IMG/VR virus record: IMGVR_UViG_3300030109_003194
Location: 7,266 to 49,758 of that record
From: a virus
Direction: 5' to 3' (one strand)
Length of the DNA stretch: 42,493 nucleotides
The translations under genes and the position numbers were made by a program. Of the stretch, positions 41,795 through 42,493 are shown piece after piece. The notes beneath the pieces are model-generated. The model did no database searches. It was not told the origin of the DNA and saw nothing but the letters and a program-made list of their open reading frames with translations. Each line of letters opens with the position of its first letter. The first letter of the stretch is position 1.

Positions 41795-42187
41795 CTAGCG
41801 GCGGGTCATACGCCCAGTGTTCTTGTCAAAGCGTGGCTTCCGGTCAGCACGGCGACCGTTGATGTATTTCTTGACGATTGGCTCCACAAGAATATCAGTT
41901 GAAAAATTATCGGGCAAACCACCTCTGCCGATCTCGTCAAACATTTCTTTAAGATGTTTTTTTATAATGTCTTCCGCACGAACGATCTCCTCCATGGGTA
42001 TGGCAGCACGCTCTTCTAGTGTGTCGCCCTTTGCGGGTTCCTCGGATTCTGCTTTGACACAATTTCTATACGTCTTGCCGTACATCTTTTTTGTCTTGCG
42101 AGTTGGGTGGGTCTTGTAGCCCTTCTGGCAACGTTCGTCAAGTTGCCTATTCACCATCTCACGGATTTGATCTCGGGTGATTTTCAT
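41795..42187 (-). CDS. Small basic phage protein (130 aa)
   Basis: Starts at ATG 42187, one base after the upstream stop; a longer frame to 42238 lies within the preceding gene. The N-terminal amphipathic helix MKITRDQIREMVNRQL is like that of other small T4-type phage proteins; then YKTHPTRKTKKMYGKTYRN, an acidic middle and a basic end (NGRRADRKPRFDKNTGRM). Function unknown; a small core or DNA-binding protein is possible. Confidence 0.72.
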   Translation of the reverse strand: MKITRDQIREMVNRQLDERCQKGYKTHPTRKTKKMYGKTYRNCVKAESEEPAKGDTLEERAAIPMEEIVRAEDIIKKHLKEMFDEIGRGGLPDNFSTDILVEPIVKKYINGRRADRKPRFDKNTGRMTRR

Positions 42188-42188
42188 C

Positions 42189-42493
42189 TCAATCGTCCCG
42201 TGGATCGTCAGACATTTCTTGAAATGCTGGTAAATCACCGCCTCGACTCATAAAATAGAACAATTTTTGAGTATTCTCAAGTAATCTCTTCCAGTTGTCG
42301 AGTTCAGCGGAAACTTTTTCAATTTCATATATTTCTCTTTTATATTCAACTGCCGCATTTTGAACCTGACCAGTCAAGTCTTTATTAAATTTTCCAGATT
42401 TTGCCATCCTAAATACTCTTCTGATCTTGTTATATTCTTTCTCTAGACCTTGCTCATCAGGAATTGTAAATTCAGCTTCTTTTAGAATTTCTT
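42189..42493 (-). CDS. Partial phage protein, 5' end beyond the window
   Basis: Reading the frame upstream of the first visible ATG (42407) gives an uninterrupted open frame to the window edge (EILKEAEFTIPDEQG, then LEKEYNKIRRVFRMAKSG), so the gene is 5'-truncated rather than starting at that ATG. At least 100 residues are visible, mainly helical and charged, ending EMSDDPRDD. No function can be assigned. The stop is one base from the next start. Confidence 0.7.
   Translation of the reverse strand, partial: EILKEAEFTIPDEQGLEKEYNKIRRVFRMAKSGKFNKDLTGQVQNAAVEYKREIYEIEKVSAELDNWKRLLENTQKLFYFMSRGGDLPAFQEMSDDPRDD

Overview
This window is a fragment of a large tailed-phage genome with a T4-type contractile tail. 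Every gene I can support lies on the minus strand, tightly packed, often with ATGA/GTGA or TAATG stop-start overlaps. The T4-type identity rests on portal (gp20), terminase (gp17), prohead protease (gp21), scaffold (gp22), major capsid (gp23), neck proteins (gp13, gp14, gp15), sheath (gp18), tube (gp19), a gp26-like tail-assembly protein, a gp53/LysM-like wedge, a RecA/UvsX recombinase, a gp32-like SSB and a fused gp47-gp46 (SbcD-SbcC) nuclease. Most genes have AGGAG-type ribosome binding sites, and a lipoprotein and a probable holin/spanin pair are present. Both point to a Gram-negative host that uses Shine-Dalgarno initiation. The host cannot be named from the sequence; several small proteins resemble ones I associate with marine myoviruses.

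Layout in transcription order (right to left). 42.5-41.8 kb: two small proteins, the first cut by the window edge. 41.7-37.3 kb: a promoter, the fused SbcD-SbcC nuclease, a Cys-rich lipoprotein, a DUF523/TudS-like Fe-S protein and two tiny GDLV proteins. 37.3-35.2 kb: a holin with its Shine-Dalgarno inside a 10-bp hairpin, a TM/coiled-coil protein (i-spanin-like), a full-length FtsZ/tubulin-like GTPase and a second membrane protein. 35.2-28.5 kb: packaging and prohead genes. 28.5-23.9 kb: an insertion between the protease and scaffold genes, carrying two GIGT-repeat fibre-like proteins, a ribosomal protein bS21 homologue and small virion proteins. 23.9-13.4 kb: scaffold, capsid, neck, sheath, tube and the gp26-like gene with a +1/-2 frame extension (gp51-like) at a U7 run. 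13.3-4.8 kb: tape measure and baseplate genes. 4.8-0 kb: a short family A DNA polymerase, a second, degenerate tubulin-like protein, a small conserved-looking protein, the gp32-like SSB behind a palindrome-containing promoter, RecA, and a partial gene.

The most unusual content is a pair of tubulin-superfamily proteins in one T4-type phage. One (35633-36769) keeps all GTP-binding and T7-loop landmarks. The other (2751-3608) keeps the fold landmarks but seems to have lost the catalytic acidic residues. Other points of interest are the phage-encoded bS21 among virion genes, the probable programmed frameshift before the tape measure gene, an exonuclease-less PolA, the TudS-like protein and the holin hairpin. 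The structural genes would act together to build prohead, neck, tail and baseplate. RecA, SSB, SbcCD and PolA would support recombination-dependent replication. No non-coding stretch exceeds about 210 bases, and I saw no tRNA, CRISPR array, insertion sequence or integrase.
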